DNA of 64,000 nt from contig NZ_JACBYQ010000002.1 in NCBI RefSeq assembly GCF_013408295.1, positions 744,001 to 808,000 of the forward strand, in the 5' to 3' direction. The translations under genes and the position numbers were made by a program. Source of the DNA: Psychromicrobium silvestre (GTDB lineage: Bacteria; Actinomycetota; Actinomycetes; Actinomycetales; Micrococcaceae). Shown one piece after another: positions 54,601-64,000 of this stretch. How positions within the stretch are numbered: position 1 is the first letter of the stretch; each line of letters begins with the position of its first letter. The notes under the pieces are model-generated. The model ran no database searches. It had not been told where the DNA came from and saw only the letters and a list, made by a program, of their open reading frames with translations.

Positions 54601-55229
54601 TGACGGCAACGGCGACGTATGCGATCACGCAAGCTGATATTGATGCTGGTCATGTGGCGAACTCGGCCACGACGATGGGTACTCCGCCCGCCGGTCCGCC
54701 GGTCACTCCTCCGCCGGGAACCACGGACACTCCGTTGACCCCTGCGCCGGCAATGACATTCGTAAAGACCGCTGACGCCAGCGGTGTTCATAAGCCTGCG
54801 AAGGTTGGCGACGTGATCACCTATCACTTCACCGCGAAGAACATCGGCAACGTGACGCTCACGAATGTGTCGATCACGGATCCACTGGTCGGCCTTTCGG
54901 AGCTCAGCTACACCTGGCCGGGAACGGCAGGAACCATGCTTCCGGGGCAGACCATGACGGCGACTGCGACCTATGCGGTCACTCAGGCTGATATCGATGC
55001 CGGGCAAGTGACGAACATTGGCACCATTGTGGGGATGTCTCCGAATGGTTCGAAGGTGACTCCGCCGCCGTCGAAGGCTGTGGTCCCCTTGACTCAGCCA
55101 GCTCCAAACGTCCTCCAGCAATTGGCGTACACCGGTGCGAGCTTAGTGGCTCTGCCGATTGCGCTCGTGCTGGTCCTGGGTGGCATCTTATTCCTGGTGT
55201 TTGGGCGAAGGAAGCGTTCAAGGCACTAA
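45615..55229 (+). CDS. Giant repeat surface protein with LAxTG anchor (3204 aa)
   Basis: Exported 3204-aa adhesin-like protein. Start ATG 45615 has AAAGGA seven bases upstream. Signal peptide ~1-47 ([25 protein letters not shown]). The N-terminal ~280 residues form a unique beta-rich domain with cysteines, then DUF11-like domains, then Ig-like DUF11/DUF7507-type repeats: 19 of a 118-aa type ([17 protein letters not shown]...[13 protein letters not shown]...YTWPG...[35 protein letters not shown]) starting near 48033, in exact 354-bp steps from 49089 to 54753. Two sister repeats ([16 protein letters not shown]) lie near 47680 and 48735. It ends LAYTG, a hydrophobic segment and FGRRKRSRH: a class E sorting signal. 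Likely wall-anchored stalk with an N-terminal binding head. Confidence 0.88.
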   Translation: MLAYLSSSFSGQSKAAQLRRLLAMFIITVLFVGPLPIILSSGANATTPGTPGVTQAGTPVYTENFSNQNASASAINILDYTGGAAAGNMTYTADPQYTPGGGQCNGWILNSTTPLEGSDPGCLNNQPSGWASIQQMAIQLGLQQGQTAAQAANNQVLSEYTNSPSGDIAAGTEFQTASSSSIPAIPGHYYAVSAYFAEVNCFAPNASETFSLIINGTPTVLSTGLNPCTSSDPSVQVKKLQSAAYQIPVGTTASLGLSLYNATATGSGNDVAFDLPQIVDVTPQLDKSFSPALIAPGQTSTVTLTVTNTSDLAAKSDWGITDALPAGVVIAPTPAIGGTCAQVTGAPLVRTGVAGSGTFTVTGGDLAAGQASCTVTFNVTAAAEGTYTNGPGNITTNLNPPSNATLVVKAPRITLTKALGTSRAAAADQFTTQIRTGSAAGPVVNSTLNSTTTGSGSTVTAGTGTTGVLVASAATPYFLTEAGASGANLAAYSQTITCTDSNGLQTGLPNGATFNGSLSITPVAGANISCVLTNSALPVPNINISKTAGTVTGPAANGDYTANYTVKVTNSGAVAGTYGSLTDTPAFAANLQATAASWTSTGTGAAPAGSAVGAGPYSLAPAGTSIGIGVTHTYNVAVTFHYTNTTQAVACAGPGTGLYNSVSLPAGQEQGSTADNSACITPPAPPAPAVSLVKSVTETALTGPGQVLHYSFVVKNTGNVTLAPVTVAETAFSGTGTAPVVTCPAGASSLAPGASVTCTATYTVTQADFDSGQVTNTAVAHGTPPTGPVVDSPPSSAAVPGTASPSITLTKTADASAITSPAQVGQLITYHFTSKNTGNVTLTGVVINDPLAGLSALTYTWPGAAGTLLPGQTVTATATYAITQADINAGHVANSATVTGNPPSGPPVTATANTDTPLPQGSAMTFSKTADASAVTSPAVVGQVITYHFTAKNTGNVTLTGVVINDPHAGLSALTYTWPGTAGTLLPGQTVTATATYAITQADINAGHVANSATTTGTPPSGPPVTPPPGTTDTPLTPNASLSLVKSVTETALTGPGQVLHYSFVVKNTGNVTLAPVTVAETAFSGTGAAPVITCPAGASSLAPGASVTCTATYTVTQADFDSGQVTNTAVAHGTPLTGPVVDSPPSSAAVPGTSAPAMTFSKTADASAVTSPAVVGQVITYHFTAKNTGNVTLTGVVINDPHAGLSALTYTWPGTAGTLLPGQTVTATATYAITQADINAGHVANSATTTGTPPSGPPVTPPPGTTDTPLTSNPAMTFAKTADSSAVTSPAVVGQVITYHFTATNTGNVTLTNVAITDGLAGLSPLVYTWPGTAGTLLPGQSVTATATYAITQADINAGHVANSATTTGTPPSGPPVTPPPGTTDTPLTPGAAMTFSKTADASAVTSPAVIGQVITYHFTAKNTGNVTLTGVVINDPHAGLSALAYTWPGTAGTLLPGQTVTATATYAITQADINAGHVANSATTTGTPPSGPPVTPPPGTTDTPLTSSPAMTFSKTADASAITSPAQVGQVITYHFTAKNTGNVTLTGVVINDPHAGLSALTYTWPGTPGTLLPGQTVTATATYAITQADINAGHVANAATTTGTPPSGPPVTPPPGTTDTPLTSNPAMTFAKTADASAVTSPAVVGQVITYNFTAKNTGNVTLTGVVINDPLAGLSALTYTWPGVAGTLLPGEVVTATATYAITQADIDAGHVANAATTTGTPPSGPPVTPPPGTTDTPLTPGAAMTFSKTADASAVQSPAVVGDLITYHFTSTNTGNVTLTGVVINDPLAGLSALTYTWPGTAGTLLPGQSVTATATYAITQADINAGHVANAATTTGTPPSGPPVTPPPGTTDTPLTPGAAMTFSKTADASAVTSPAVVGQVITYNFSAKNTGNVTLTGVVINDPHVGLSALTYTWPGTPGTLLPGETVTATATYAVTQADINAGHVANSATTTGTPPSGPPVTPPPGTTDTPLTSNPAMTFSKTADASAVTSPAVVGQVITYHFTAKNTGNVTLTGVVINDPHVGLSALTYTWPGTPGTLLPGETVTATATYAITQADINAGHVANSATTTGTPPSGPPVTPPPGTTDTALTSNPAMTFSKTADSSAVTSPAQVGQVITYNFTATNTGNVTLTNVVINDPLTGLSALIYTWPGTAGTLLPGGTVTATATYAITQADINAGHVANSATTTGTPPSGPPVTPPPGTTDTPLTSNPAMTFAKTADASAVTSPAVVGQVITYNFTATNTGNVTLTGVVINDPLTGLSPLTYTWPGTAGILLPGETVTASATYAITQADINAGHVANAATTTGTPPSGPPVTPPPGTTDTPLTSNPAMTFAKTADASAVTSPAVVGQVITYNFTATNTGNVTLTGVVINDPLTGLSPLTYTWPGTAGILLPGETVTASATYAITQADINAGHVANAATTTGTPPSGPPVTPPPGTTDTPLTSNPAMTFTKTADASAVTSPAVVGQVITYHFTATNTGNVTLTNVVINDGLVGLSPLTYTWPGVAGALAPGEVVTATATYAITQGDIDAGHVANSATTTGTPPSGPPVTPPPGTTDTPLTSNPAMSFVKTADATAVHNPSQVGDVITYHFTATNTGNVTLTNVVINDPLTGLSALTYTWPGVAGTLAPGEVLTATATYAVTQGDIDAGHVANAATTTGTPPSGPPVTPPPGTTDTPLPSNPAMSFVKTADASGVQSPAAVGNLITYHFTATNTGNVTLTNVVINDPLTGLSVLTYTWPGTPGTLAPGEVLTATATYAVTQGDIDAGHVANAATTTGTPPSGPPVTPPPGTTDTPLPSNPAMSFSKTADASAVQSPAVVGDLVTYHFTATNTGNVTLTDVVINDGLVGLSPLTYTWPGVAGTLAPGQTVTATATYAIAQADIDAGHVANSATTTGTPPSGPPVTPPPGTTDTPLTPAPAMTFSKTADASAVQSPAVVGDVVTYHFTATNTGNVTLTGVVVNDGLVGLSPLTYTWPGVAGTLAPGEVLTATATYAITQADIDAGHVANSATTMGTPPAGPPVTPPPGTTDTPLTPAPAMTFVKTADASGVHKPAKVGDVITYHFTAKNIGNVTLTNVSITDPLVGLSELSYTWPGTAGTMLPGQTMTATATYAVTQADIDAGQVTNIGTIVGMSPNGSKVTPPPSKAVVPLTQPAPNVLQQLAYTGASLVALPIALVLVLGGILFLVFGRRKRSRH
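52275..52982 (+). repeat. Almost identical tandem pair of 354-bp repeats
   Basis: Units 52275-52628 and 52629-52982 are the same base by base except for about one change (GTCACTCC versus GTGACTCC) and the junction codons. Other neighbouring units differ at many synonymous sites, so this pair is a very recent tandem duplication. Both carry the rare variant [17 protein letters not shown]. Confidence 0.9.
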
Positions 55230-55245
55230 CCCAGAGTGAAAAAAT

Positions 55246-55288
55246 AAAATAGCGGTGGCCCCATTTCGGTGGGGTCACCGCTATTTTT
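55246..55288. terminator. Strong bidirectional intrinsic terminator
   Basis: A-tract, stem AAAATAGCGGTG (55246-55257) with CACCGCTATTTT (55276-55287), inner CCCCA/TGGGG stem, then T-run. It lies 17 bp after the stop of the giant gene and ends its transcript. Confidence 0.9.
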
Positions 55289-55511
55289 GTCGGTGAGGCC
55301 TTGCTCCTCGGCAGCCACAGCTCGATGCCCTCAGTGCATATATCCAGCTAGTTTAGTTACAGCTTGGATGCGGGCCCTTGCAAAAACCTTCTGTGGGGTG
55401 TCAAATTCAGGGTATGAAGGGCGTGTGATCGCCTTAGTAATTCGCTTCCGTCGTTTAGGGAGCGGCGAGTTCGGCGGTGTGCTGCCTTCTTAGCGGAGGA
55501 GGTGTTATGTC
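55289..55511. other. Leader region before the second giant gene
   Basis: Contains the presumed promoter of the second giant operon. No CDS is visible. It ends with the GGAGGAGG ribosome binding site at 55495-55502. Confidence 0.5.
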
Positions 55512-55700
55512 ATGGTCGGCATAGCGCTCACTCCCGCTGATCAAGTCATGGATTATTTTTGCATTTCATCTCATCTGCCAGCTTGGCATTTGAGATCGAC
55601 AGAAATATCTCTTCGATACGTTTCTATTGCTCTTGATTTGCGGCAGGTCTGGGGGCCCTCCGTTACAACTTGCAGTCCGGGAAGGCTACGCCATGAATGA
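55512..55700 (+). CDS. Small ORF (62 aa) overlapping the second giant gene
   Basis: Start ATG 55512 has a very strong GGAGGAGG nine bases upstream. The product [17 protein letters not shown]... shows no known domain and no signal peptide. Its stop (55698-55700) lies 8 bp inside the next gene, whose own start is at 55693, an arrangement typical for translational coupling. A hairpin (ATCTCA/TGAGAT with TGCCA/TGGCA, 55568-55596) lies inside it. It may be a translated leader rather than a functional protein. Confidence 0.45.
   Translation: MVGIALTPADQVMDYFCISSHLPAWHLRSTEISLRYVSIALDLRQVWGPSVTTCSPGRLRHE
55568..55596 (+). promoter_or_regulatory. Hairpin inside the leader ORF
   Basis: ATCTCA-TC-TGCCA-GCT-TGGCA-TT-TGAGAT: two stems separated by a 2x2 internal loop, in mRNA about 100 nt before the second giant's start. 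Could modulate ribosome movement; no known element recognised. Confidence 0.35.
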
Positions 55701-58700
55701 CCACTACAGTCCCCGGCGATTAAGAATCAGCAGTGGATCGAAGGTTCATCGGATGATCATTCGTCCGGTTGCCGCTTTGCTAACTCTGACGACCATTGTG
55801 CTCACCGGACTCTTCTGGGTCGCCGGTACCCCTAGTGCCTCAGCGGTGCCCGCCGGTTCCGAATTTCCGGCCACCTGGACCATCGTGGGGAATGTTGCCA
55901 CCGGCACCACCCCGAGCGGGGTTGTGGTGACGGCTACCTTGACCGGGCCAGCGACGTTTATTGGGCCTGGCGGCCTTACTCCGAGCGGGACGCGTCCAGC
56001 GTATATACCCGTGACAACGACCCAAGCCCTCAATATCAGCATCGTCAATTGTGCCGTCATCACGGCCAGCGGTTGTGGGTCTATCACCTATTCCTTCTCC
56101 AAACCCGTTATGACCCCAGTGCTATACACCTCCGATGTGGGAGCGGGAACTATCGCCGCTGGTAACACCTTTGCGACCTTCCATAATCATCCTCAGACTC
56201 TTACTTCGGGCGGAACCTTCAGTTTGGATTCCGCAGGTTCTCAGACCGCTACTATGTCCATCCAGAACGCTGGAACTACCGTGGGGTACACCAATCCGCT
56301 CGGAATGACTGGCAGATCCACGGTAGGCCAAACAGTTAGTTGTGGGACGGGCACCTTCGGAAGTTGGGGTTGCGGAGCCTACGACATCAATACTCCGACC
56401 CAATTCGTGAACAGCATTACCGTCGGCTTTGGTTACGCCGGTACCGGCACCACTAACGATGGTTTTAACCAAATGCTGGGCATCACCCCGATTGCCCCGA
56501 GCCTTTCGCTGGCGAAGACCGTAGCCCCAACAACCATCACCGCAGCGGGCCAGGCAGCCACCTACACCTTCGCCGTCACCAATACCGGAAATGCGCCACT
56601 GACCGGACTCTCCATCGCAGAGACAGCGTTCAGCGGTACCGGCACCCTGGGAGCTGTCAGTTGCCTTGCCACCAGTCTGGCGGTGGGTGCCAGTACCACC
56701 TGTACCGCGAGTTATACCGCCTCCCAGGCAGACATCAATGCGGGTCAGGTGACGAATACTGCGGTAGCCTCGGCAAACGTTCCAGCCAGTGGTGGAACAG
56801 TCAGCAGCGCACCGAGCTCCGCCGTTCTCACCGCTACCCGGACCTCCTCGCTAACCCTAGTGAAGTCCGCGACTCCCTCCGGCGCCGCCAGCTATGTGGC
56901 GGGGCAAGTCATCAACTATTCCTTCCTGGTCACGAATACCGGCAATGTCACCGTAACGAGTCCGTCAATCACCGAGACAACTTTCACCGGCTCGGGGACG
57001 ATTTCGACGGCGGTGTGTCCGGTAGGCCCAATTGCCCCCGGGGCATCGGCGACCTGTACCGCGAGCTACACCCTGACCCAAGCGGACGTGAATAGTGGTT
57101 CGCTGAGCAATACAGCACGCGCGACGGCGGTTCCTCCAGCCGGGGTGACCGCACCTCAGTCGGGGCTCTCCACGGTAACCTTGCCTATCAACTCGGCTCC
57201 ATCGGTGACCCTGGTGAAGTCCCTGACAGAAACCTCAATCACCGGTCCTGGACAAGTTCTGCACTACTCGTTCCTGGTTACCAACAACGGAAATGTCACC
57301 CTTGCCCCGGTGACGGTTACCGAGACGGCCTTCAATGGCAGCGGTACCGCCCCGGTGGTCACCTGCCCGGCCGGTGCCAGCTCACTGGCTCCTGGAGCCT
57401 CCGTTACCTGCACGGCGACCTATACCGTGACTCAGGCTGATGTTGATCGCGGAAATATAGCCAATACTGCGGTGGCGCACGGCACTCCGCCAACCGGCTC
57501 CGTCGTCGATTCAGCACCTTCATCTAAGACGGTTAATGCCACCCGGACCTCAACGCTGAGCTTGGTGAAAACCTCCTCACCCTCCGGGGCGGCCAGCTAC
57601 ACCGCGGGGCAAGTCGTTAACTATTCGTTCTTGGTGACAAACACCGGCAATGTGACGGTGAGCAGCCCATCGATCACCGAAACGAGCTTCAGCGGTTCGG
57701 GGACGATCTCGACGGCGGTGTGCCCAGTGGGGCCGATTGCGCCAGGGGCCTCGGTGACCTGCACGGCGTCCTATACGCTCACTCAGGCCGATGTGAATAG
57801 CGGTTCGTTGACGAATACAGCGACGGCGACGGCGGTCCCACCCGCCGGGGTGACGGCACCGGTATCCGGGCCCTCGACGGTAACCCTGCCGATCACCTCG
57901 GCACCATCGCTGTCCTTGGTGAAGTCCTTGACGGAGACTTCGTTGACCGGTGCTGGTCAGGTGCTCCACTACTCGTTCGTGGTGACGAATACCGGCAATG
58001 TGACCCTGGCCCCGGTGACGATCACGGAGACTGCCTTCAATGGCAGTGGTCCCGCTCCGGTGACGAACTGCCCGGCTGGGGCGGCATCATTGGCCCCGGG
58101 CGCTCAGGTGACCTGCACCGCGACCTATACCGTGACACAGGCCGATTTTGATTCGGGTCAAGTGACTAACACCGCCGTGGCTCACGGCACTCCGCCGAGC
58201 GGGCCGGTGGTGAACTCGGCACCGTCGTCTGCGGCAGTGCCGGGAACGGCTCTTCCTGCGATTACTTTGGCGAAGACAGCGAATGCTTCTGCAGTGAGTT
58301 CTCCTGCGGTGGTGGGTCAGTTGATTACCTATAACTTCACTGCCACTAATACGGGTAACGTGACCCTGAATGGTGTGGTGATTAATGATCCGTTGGCTGG
58401 TTTGTCGGCGCTGGTCTATACCTGGCCTGGTGTTGCCGGGAGATTGCTGCCTGGACAGTCTGTAACCGCGACCGCAACCTATGCGATTACGCAGGCTGAT
58501 ATTAATGCTGGTCATGTGGCGAATAGTGCCACCGCGACAGGGACACCTCCGACGGGTCCTGCGGTGACTTCGCCTTTGGCTGCAACGGATACTCCTTTGG
58601 TGTCCAACGCTGCGATGACTTTCTCTAAGACGGCCGATGCCACGGCGGTGACTTCCCCCGCCCAGGTGGGCCAACTGGTCACTTATCACTTCACGGCGAG

Positions 58701-61700
58701 CAACACCGGTAATGTCACCCTGACCGGGGTTGCCATCAGCGATCCGCATCCTGGATTGTCTGCCCTGAGCTATACCTGGCCTGGGACGCCCGGAACCTTA
58801 GCGCCGGGGCAGTCGGTGACGGCCACAGCAACCTACGCGATCAGCCAGGCGGATATCAATGCCGGACATGTGGCGAACTCGGCGACCACAACGGGCACTC
58901 CGCCCACCGGTCCGCCGGTGACACCTCCACCCGGAACCACTGACACTCCTCTGGCGCAGGCCCCGGCAATGACTTTCTCTAAGACGGCTGATGCCTCGGC
59001 GGTGACCTCTCCTGCCCAGGTGGGGCAACTGGTCACTTATCACTTCACGGCGAGCAACACCGGTAATGTCGCGCTGACCGGGGTCAACATCGCTGACGGT
59101 CTGGCTGGCCTATCCCCGCTGGTCTACACCTGGCCCGGAACGGCTGGGACCTTGTTGCCGGGCCAAACTGTCACCGCGACTGCGACCTATGCGATTAGCC
59201 AAGCCGATATTGACGCCGGTCATGTGGTGAATTCGGCGACCGTGACGGGTACGCCACCGAGCGGCCCGCCGGTGACACCGGCACCCGGTACAACGGATAC
59301 ACCGCTGATTTCGGGTCCGGCGATGACCTTCTCCAAGACGGCCGATGCCTCGGCGGTGACGTCTCCCGCTCAGGTGGGGCAGTTGATCACCTATCACTTC
59401 ACCGCGAGCAACACCGGTAATGTCACGTTGACCGGGGTCAGCATCGCCGACGGTCTGGCCGGACTGTCTCCGCTGGTTTACACCTGGCCCGGGACGGCTG
59501 GAACCCTAGCCCCGGGGCAATCGGTGACCGCGACCGCCACCTATGCACTGACCCAGGCGGATCTCGATGCCGGGCATGTGGCGAACTCGGCGACGGCAAC
59601 GGGTGCTCCGCCCTCGGGCCCTCCGATAACGACTCCGCCGGGGACTACCGACACCACAGTTCCGCAGGGTCCGGCGCTGACCTTCGCCAAGACCGCTGAT
59701 GCTTCGGCAGTTACGTCTCCTGCACAGGTGGGGCAGCTGATTACCTATCACTTCACGGCAAACAACACCGGAAACGTGACCTTGACCGGCGTCGTGATTA
59801 ACGATCCGCACACTGGGCTATCCGCCCTGACGTATACCTGGCCGGGCACCGTCGGGACGCTACTCCCGGGCCAATCCGTCACGGCGACCGCAACGTATCC
59901 CATCACGCAGGCCGATATCAATGCCGGGCATGCTGCGAACTCGGCCACCGCCACGGGTACCCCACCCTCGGGCCCCGCCGTGACCTCGTCCCCAGGCGCT
60001 ACCGATACTCCGCTAGTCCAGAGCCCTGCGATGACAATTGCCAAGACTGCCGATGCCAGTGCAGTGCAGAGTCCCGCAGCGGTGGGCAACGTGATTACCT
60101 ACAACTTCACGGCAAGCAACACTGGCAATGTGACGTTGACCGGCGTCGCGATTAACGACGCCTTGGCAGGCCTGTCTGCTTTGACCTATACCTGGCCCGG
60201 AACGGTTGGGACGCTATTGCCTGGCCAGAGTGTGACGGCGACCGCCACCTATGCCTTGACGCAGGCCGATATTGACGCCGGTCATGTAGCGAATAGCGCG
60301 ACGACCACGGGTACGCCACCAACGGGTCCACCGGTGACCTCGCCTCCTGGCAGCACCGATACGCCCTTGACTCAAGGCCCTTCGATCGCGGTTGCCAAAA
60401 CGGCTGACGCTTCGGCCCTGACCTCTCCTGCTCAGGTGGGGCAGCTGATCACCTATCACTTCACCGCGACGAACACGGGTAACGTGACGTTGACCGGCGT
60501 CGTGATCAATGATGGCTTGGCTGGCTTGTCCGCGTTGACCTACAGTTGGCCCGGAACTGCTGGGACGCTGCTACCCGGCCAGAGCGCGACGGCGACTGCT
60601 ACTTACGCGATAACCCAGGCCGATATTAATGCCGGACATGTGGCGAATTCCGCGACCTCGACGGGCACTCCACCCACTGGCCCGCCCGTGACCTCGCCTC
60701 CAGGGACGACGGACACCGCGATCTCGCAGGGTCCGGCGATGACGTTCTCCAAGACTGCTGATGCCTCGGCGGTGACTTCTCCTGCTCAGGTTGGGCAGCT
60801 GATCACCTATCACTTCACCGCGACCAACACCGGTAACGTGACGTTGACCGGCGTCGTGATTAACGATCCGCTCGCTGGCTTATCTCCACTGGTTTATACC
60901 TGGCCTGCCGCTCCGGGAACGCTTTTGCCTGGTCAGACGGTGACGGCCACAGCAACGTATGCGTTGACGCAGACCGATATCGATGCCGGGCATGTGGCGA
61001 ATAGCGCGACGACAACGGGTACCCCGCCCAGCGGTCCTCCGGTCACGCCTGCTCCCGGCAGCACGGATACCCCGCTTGCCCAGGGTCCAGCCATGACAAT
61101 CTCCAAAACCGACGATGCCTCGGCCGTGACTTCCCCCGCTCAGGTGGGGCAGATCATCACCTATCACTTCACCGCGACGAACACCGGTAACGTGACGTTG
61201 ACCGGCGTCGTGATCAATGATGGTTTGGCTGGGTTGTCTGCTTTGACCTATACCTGGCCTGCCACTCCGGGAACCTTGCTGCCCAATCAGCTCGTGACGG
61301 CGACCGCGACTTACGCGCTGACACAGGCGGATATCAATGCCGGTCATGTAGCGAATAGCGCAACCGTAACGGGTAATCCTCCCACCGGTCCGCCGGTGAC
61401 ATCGCCTCCGGGAACCACAGATACTCCGCTTGCCCAGACCGCCGCACTATCCCTGGTGAAGTCCTTGATTGAAATGTCATTGACGGGCGCTGGTCAGGTT
61501 CTGCACTACTCCTTCGTGGTCACGAATACGGGCAATGTCACCCTGGCACCCGTGACTGTCACAGACTCTGCGTTTACTGGATCGGGGCCCGCTCCTATTA
61601 TTAACTGCCCCGCGGGGGCTGCCTCCTTGGCTCCGGGAACTCAGGTGACCTGTACGGCTACCTACACCGTGACGCAAGCCGATTTCGATTCTGGTCAGGT

Positions 61701-64000
61701 CTCGAACACTGCGGTGGCGCATGGCACTCCGCCGAGCGGTCCGGTGGTTGACTCGGCGCCGTCCTCCGCGGCCGTACCGGGCACACCTTCCCCCGCGATG
61801 ACGGTGGCCAAGACCGCTAATGCCAGCGCCGTGAGTTCCCCGGCGCAGGTGGGGCAGTTGATTAGCTATAACTTCACTGCGACGAACACCGGCAATGTGA
61901 CGATGACCGGCGTGGTCATCAACGATGGCCTGGCTGGTTTATCTGCTTTGACCTATACCTGGCCGGGGACTCCCGGGGTGCTGCTGCCGGGCCAGATGAC
62001 GACGGCGACTGCTACTTATGCGGTGACGCAGGCTGATATTGATGCCGGTCATGTGGCGAATTCCGCGACATCAACAGGTACTCCGCCAACCGGTCCACCC
62101 GTGACCTCGCCACCGGCGACCACGGACACCACCATTCCGCAGGGTCCGGCCATGACGTTTGCGAAGACTGCGGATGCTTCGGCGGTTACCTCTCCTGCTC
62201 AGGTGGGGCAGCTGATTAGCTATAACTTCACGGCCACTAATACGGGAAACGTGACGTTGACCGGCGTTGCAATCAACGATCCGCTGCCTGGTTTGTCTGC
62301 TTTGACCTATACCTGGCCCGGTACCGCTGGAACGTTGCTGCCCGGTGAGACTGTGACCGCGACTGCGACTTATGCGTTGACGCAGGCTGATATTGATGCG
62401 GGTCATGTGGCGAATTCCGCGACGGCGACGGGTACACCGCCGACCGGTCCTCCGGTGACGCCTCCGCCGGGAACCACGGACACCACCATTCCGCAGGGTC
62501 CGGCCATGACGTTTGCGAAGACTGCGGATGCTTCGGCCCTTACCTCTCCTGCCCAGGTGGGGCAGTTGATTAGCTATAACTTCGCCGCGACGAATACGGG
62601 TAACGTGACGTTGACCGGCGTCGTGATCAATGATGGTTTGGCTGGGTTGTCTGCTTTGACCTATACCTGGCCCGGGGCAGCTGGGACATTATTGCCGGGG
62701 GAGTCGGTGACGGCGACTGCGACGTATGCGTTGACGCAGGCTGATATTGACGCTGGCCATGTGGCGAACTCTGCTACGACGACGGGTACCCCACCGAGTG
62801 GCCCTGCGGTAACTCCTGCACCGGCCAGCACGGACACACCCTTGGTGGCAAACCCAGCGATGACGTTCTCTAAGACTGCTGATGCCTCGGCTGTTTCGAG
62901 TCCGGCGACTGTTGGCGATGTTATTACCTACAGTTTCGCCGCGACGAATACGGGCAATGTCACCTTGACCGGTGTCGTGATCAATGACGGTCTAGTAGGG
63001 CTCTCGCCGTTGACCTATACCTGGCCGGGCACTGCGGGAACGCTAACCCCAGGTCAGACCGTAACTGCGACTGCGACGTATGCGGTGACGCAGGCTGATA
63101 TTGATGCTGGCCATGTGGCGAACTCGGCGACGACGACAGGGACACCACCGACGGGTTCTCCGGTGACTCCTGCACCTGGAACGACGGATACTCCGTTGGT
63201 TTCGAATCCTGCGATGACGTTCTCTAAGACTGCTGATGCCTCGGCTGTTTCGAGCCCGGCGGCTGTGGGTGACGTTATTACCTATAACTTCACCGCGACG
63301 AATACGGGTAACGTGACGTTGACCGGTGTCGTGATCAATGATCCGCTGCCTGGTTTGTCTGCTTTGGCCTATACCTGGCCCGGTACTGCGGGAACGCTAA
63401 CCCCAGGACAGACCGTAACTGCGACCGCAACGTATGCCATTACTCAAGCTGATATTGATGCCGGACATGTGGCGAACTCTGCTACGACGACCGGGACGCC
63501 CCCTAGCGGTGGCCCACTTGATGTCCCGCCGGGAACCACGGACACCCCTTTGGTCTCCGATCCCGCGATGAGCTTCTCCAAGACTGCGGATGCTTCGGCA
63601 GTCACTTCTCCCGCTCAGGTGGGGCAGCTGATTACCTACAACTTCACCGCCAGCAATACGGGTAACGTGACGTTGACCGGCGTCGTGATCAATGACCCGC
63701 TACCTGGTTTGTCTGCTTTGACCTATACCTGGCCCGGTACCGCTGGAACGTTGTTGCCCGGTGAGGTTGTCACGGCGACCGCTACCTATGCGTTGACGCA
63801 GGCCGATATTGACGCGGGCCATGTGGCCAATAGCGCGACTCCAGCTGGCACGCCACCAAGTGGTCCGCCTATCACCACTCCGCCGGGAACAACGGATACC
63901 CCGGTTCCGCAAGGTCCCGCGATGACCTTTGCGAAGACCGCGGATGCTTCGGCAGTCACTTCTCCCGCTCAGGTGGGGCAGCTGATTAGCTACAACTTCA
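55693..64000 (+). CDS. Second giant repeat surface protein (3' end beyond window)
   Basis: Open frame of at least 2769 codons, no stop before the window edge. ATG 55693 has GGGAAGG seven bases upstream. Signal peptide (basic [12 protein letters not shown]..., hydrophobic [21 protein letters not shown], cleavage after TPSASA). A unique ~240-residue beta-rich head follows, then [17 protein letters not shown]-type, [10 protein letters not shown]-type (near 56850 and 57557) and SLTETSxTG-type repeats (near 57200, 57910 and 61447). Sixteen 118-aa repeats of the first giant's type follow (nine from ~58261, seven from 61798, the last cut off). Also probably wall-anchored, but the C-terminus is not visible. 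Likely a paralogue of the first giant. Confidence 0.88.
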   Translation, partial: MNDHYSPRRLRISSGSKVHRMIIRPVAALLTLTTIVLTGLFWVAGTPSASAVPAGSEFPATWTIVGNVATGTTPSGVVVTATLTGPATFIGPGGLTPSGTRPAYIPVTTTQALNISIVNCAVITASGCGSITYSFSKPVMTPVLYTSDVGAGTIAAGNTFATFHNHPQTLTSGGTFSLDSAGSQTATMSIQNAGTTVGYTNPLGMTGRSTVGQTVSCGTGTFGSWGCGAYDINTPTQFVNSITVGFGYAGTGTTNDGFNQMLGITPIAPSLSLAKTVAPTTITAAGQAATYTFAVTNTGNAPLTGLSIAETAFSGTGTLGAVSCLATSLAVGASTTCTASYTASQADINAGQVTNTAVASANVPASGGTVSSAPSSAVLTATRTSSLTLVKSATPSGAASYVAGQVINYSFLVTNTGNVTVTSPSITETTFTGSGTISTAVCPVGPIAPGASATCTASYTLTQADVNSGSLSNTARATAVPPAGVTAPQSGLSTVTLPINSAPSVTLVKSLTETSITGPGQVLHYSFLVTNNGNVTLAPVTVTETAFNGSGTAPVVTCPAGASSLAPGASVTCTATYTVTQADVDRGNIANTAVAHGTPPTGSVVDSAPSSKTVNATRTSTLSLVKTSSPSGAASYTAGQVVNYSFLVTNTGNVTVSSPSITETSFSGSGTISTAVCPVGPIAPGASVTCTASYTLTQADVNSGSLTNTATATAVPPAGVTAPVSGPSTVTLPITSAPSLSLVKSLTETSLTGAGQVLHYSFVVTNTGNVTLAPVTITETAFNGSGPAPVTNCPAGAASLAPGAQVTCTATYTVTQADFDSGQVTNTAVAHGTPPSGPVVNSAPSSAAVPGTALPAITLAKTANASAVSSPAVVGQLITYNFTATNTGNVTLNGVVINDPLAGLSALVYTWPGVAGRLLPGQSVTATATYAITQADINAGHVANSATATGTPPTGPAVTSPLAATDTPLVSNAAMTFSKTADATAVTSPAQVGQLVTYHFTASNTGNVTLTGVAISDPHPGLSALSYTWPGTPGTLAPGQSVTATATYAISQADINAGHVANSATTTGTPPTGPPVTPPPGTTDTPLAQAPAMTFSKTADASAVTSPAQVGQLVTYHFTASNTGNVALTGVNIADGLAGLSPLVYTWPGTAGTLLPGQTVTATATYAISQADIDAGHVVNSATVTGTPPSGPPVTPAPGTTDTPLISGPAMTFSKTADASAVTSPAQVGQLITYHFTASNTGNVTLTGVSIADGLAGLSPLVYTWPGTAGTLAPGQSVTATATYALTQADLDAGHVANSATATGAPPSGPPITTPPGTTDTTVPQGPALTFAKTADASAVTSPAQVGQLITYHFTANNTGNVTLTGVVINDPHTGLSALTYTWPGTVGTLLPGQSVTATATYPITQADINAGHAANSATATGTPPSGPAVTSSPGATDTPLVQSPAMTIAKTADASAVQSPAAVGNVITYNFTASNTGNVTLTGVAINDALAGLSALTYTWPGTVGTLLPGQSVTATATYALTQADIDAGHVANSATTTGTPPTGPPVTSPPGSTDTPLTQGPSIAVAKTADASALTSPAQVGQLITYHFTATNTGNVTLTGVVINDGLAGLSALTYSWPGTAGTLLPGQSATATATYAITQADINAGHVANSATSTGTPPTGPPVTSPPGTTDTAISQGPAMTFSKTADASAVTSPAQVGQLITYHFTATNTGNVTLTGVVINDPLAGLSPLVYTWPAAPGTLLPGQTVTATATYALTQTDIDAGHVANSATTTGTPPSGPPVTPAPGSTDTPLAQGPAMTISKTDDASAVTSPAQVGQIITYHFTATNTGNVTLTGVVINDGLAGLSALTYTWPATPGTLLPNQLVTATATYALTQADINAGHVANSATVTGNPPTGPPVTSPPGTTDTPLAQTAALSLVKSLIEMSLTGAGQVLHYSFVVTNTGNVTLAPVTVTDSAFTGSGPAPIINCPAGAASLAPGTQVTCTATYTVTQADFDSGQVSNTAVAHGTPPSGPVVDSAPSSAAVPGTPSPAMTVAKTANASAVSSPAQVGQLISYNFTATNTGNVTMTGVVINDGLAGLSALTYTWPGTPGVLLPGQMTTATATYAVTQADIDAGHVANSATSTGTPPTGPPVTSPPATTDTTIPQGPAMTFAKTADASAVTSPAQVGQLISYNFTATNTGNVTLTGVAINDPLPGLSALTYTWPGTAGTLLPGETVTATATYALTQADIDAGHVANSATATGTPPTGPPVTPPPGTTDTTIPQGPAMTFAKTADASALTSPAQVGQLISYNFAATNTGNVTLTGVVINDGLAGLSALTYTWPGAAGTLLPGESVTATATYALTQADIDAGHVANSATTTGTPPSGPAVTPAPASTDTPLVANPAMTFSKTADASAVSSPATVGDVITYSFAATNTGNVTLTGVVINDGLVGLSPLTYTWPGTAGTLTPGQTVTATATYAVTQADIDAGHVANSATTTGTPPTGSPVTPAPGTTDTPLVSNPAMTFSKTADASAVSSPAAVGDVITYNFTATNTGNVTLTGVVINDPLPGLSALAYTWPGTAGTLTPGQTVTATATYAITQADIDAGHVANSATTTGTPPSGGPLDVPPGTTDTPLVSDPAMSFSKTADASAVTSPAQVGQLITYNFTASNTGNVTLTGVVINDPLPGLSALTYTWPGTAGTLLPGEVVTATATYALTQADIDAGHVANSATPAGTPPSGPPITTPPGTTDTPVPQGPAMTFAKTADASAVTSPAQVGQLISYNF

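Noticed and set aside
48033-55106. Tandem repeats as a CRISPR array
   Set aside because: The unit is 354 bp, coding and in frame, with no short repeat-spacer pattern.
48177-55121. Long Arg-rich open frames on the - strand (for example 51003-52175)
   Set aside because: They are shadows of the repeat gene: codon bias (GCG, ACG, GTG) leaves the antisense frame without stops. The Arg-rich products repeat with the sense repeats and have no start signals.
57577-63912. Arg-rich - strand frames inside the second giant
   Set aside because: Same effect as in the first giant; the sense frame is continuous with signal peptide and domains.

Overview
The window looks like chromosomal DNA of a high-GC Gram-positive bacterium (Actinomycetota), most likely a Micrococcaceae relative of Arthrobacter, Renibacterium or Psychromicrobium. 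The clues are about 60% GC, frequent GTG/TTG and leaderless starts, a tRNA-Glu/Asp/Phe cluster, an LAxTG (class E type) cell-wall sorting signal, chaplin-like repeats, a fused UspA pair and an NlpC/P60 secreted hydrolase. The family assignment is inferred; no marker gene fixes the genus.

Region 1 (1-6.4 kb) is phosphate uptake: the 3' end of pstC, then pstA and pstB on the + strand, converging on a low-affinity Pit permease with its DUF47 (PhoU-like) partner on the - strand. Upstream of the DUF47-pit pair lies an intergenic region with a branched, potentially bistable RNA fold. Two unassigned - strand genes follow, then tRNA-Lys with a 19-bp inverted repeat behind it.

Region 2 (6.6-18 kb) is carbohydrate-oriented: a START/SRPBCC protein, a GH63-like glucosidase, a short-chain dehydrogenase, a GH35 beta-galactosidase next to an MHS-type MFS transporter, and a WYL regulator with ptsI (enzyme I). 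Region 3 (18-33.4 kb) is housekeeping and metabolism: a CDF cation transporter, an esterase, an EcsC-like protein translationally coupled to the 5-oxoprolinase genes pxpABC, DUF445, GDPD, a GH15 glucoamylase/trehalase-like enzyme, a TetR regulator, a thiamine-binding protein with a broken partial duplicate in front of it, a Fic AMP-transferase with an operator-like promoter, an MBL hydrolase with a MarR regulator, two methyltransferases and a 3-hydroxybutyrate-type dehydrogenase.

Region 4 (33.4-43.5 kb) starts with two secreted low-complexity proteins. One is a chaplin-like repeat protein ending in an LAYTG sorting signal. Then come an NCS2 purine permease, a CopC-domain protein, a short FAD-binding protein, UspA, an NlpC/P60 endopeptidase, a zincin-like metallopeptidase and an EamA transporter. 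The tRNA-Glu/Asp/Phe cluster (43.66-43.97 kb) marks the change to an accessory-looking region.

Region 5 (44-64 kb) has one small membrane protein and long gene-poor stretches, then two giant surface proteins. The first (45615-55229, 3204 aa) carries 19 Ig-like repeats of exactly 118 aa, two sister repeats and a C-terminal LAYTG anchor. The second (55693 to beyond 64000, at least 2769 aa) has the same architecture and is open at the window edge. It is preceded by a 62-codon ORF with a strong ribosome binding site whose stop overlaps the giant's start. The chaplin-like protein and the first giant carry the same sorting signal, so a sortase E encoded elsewhere probably anchors both to the wall.
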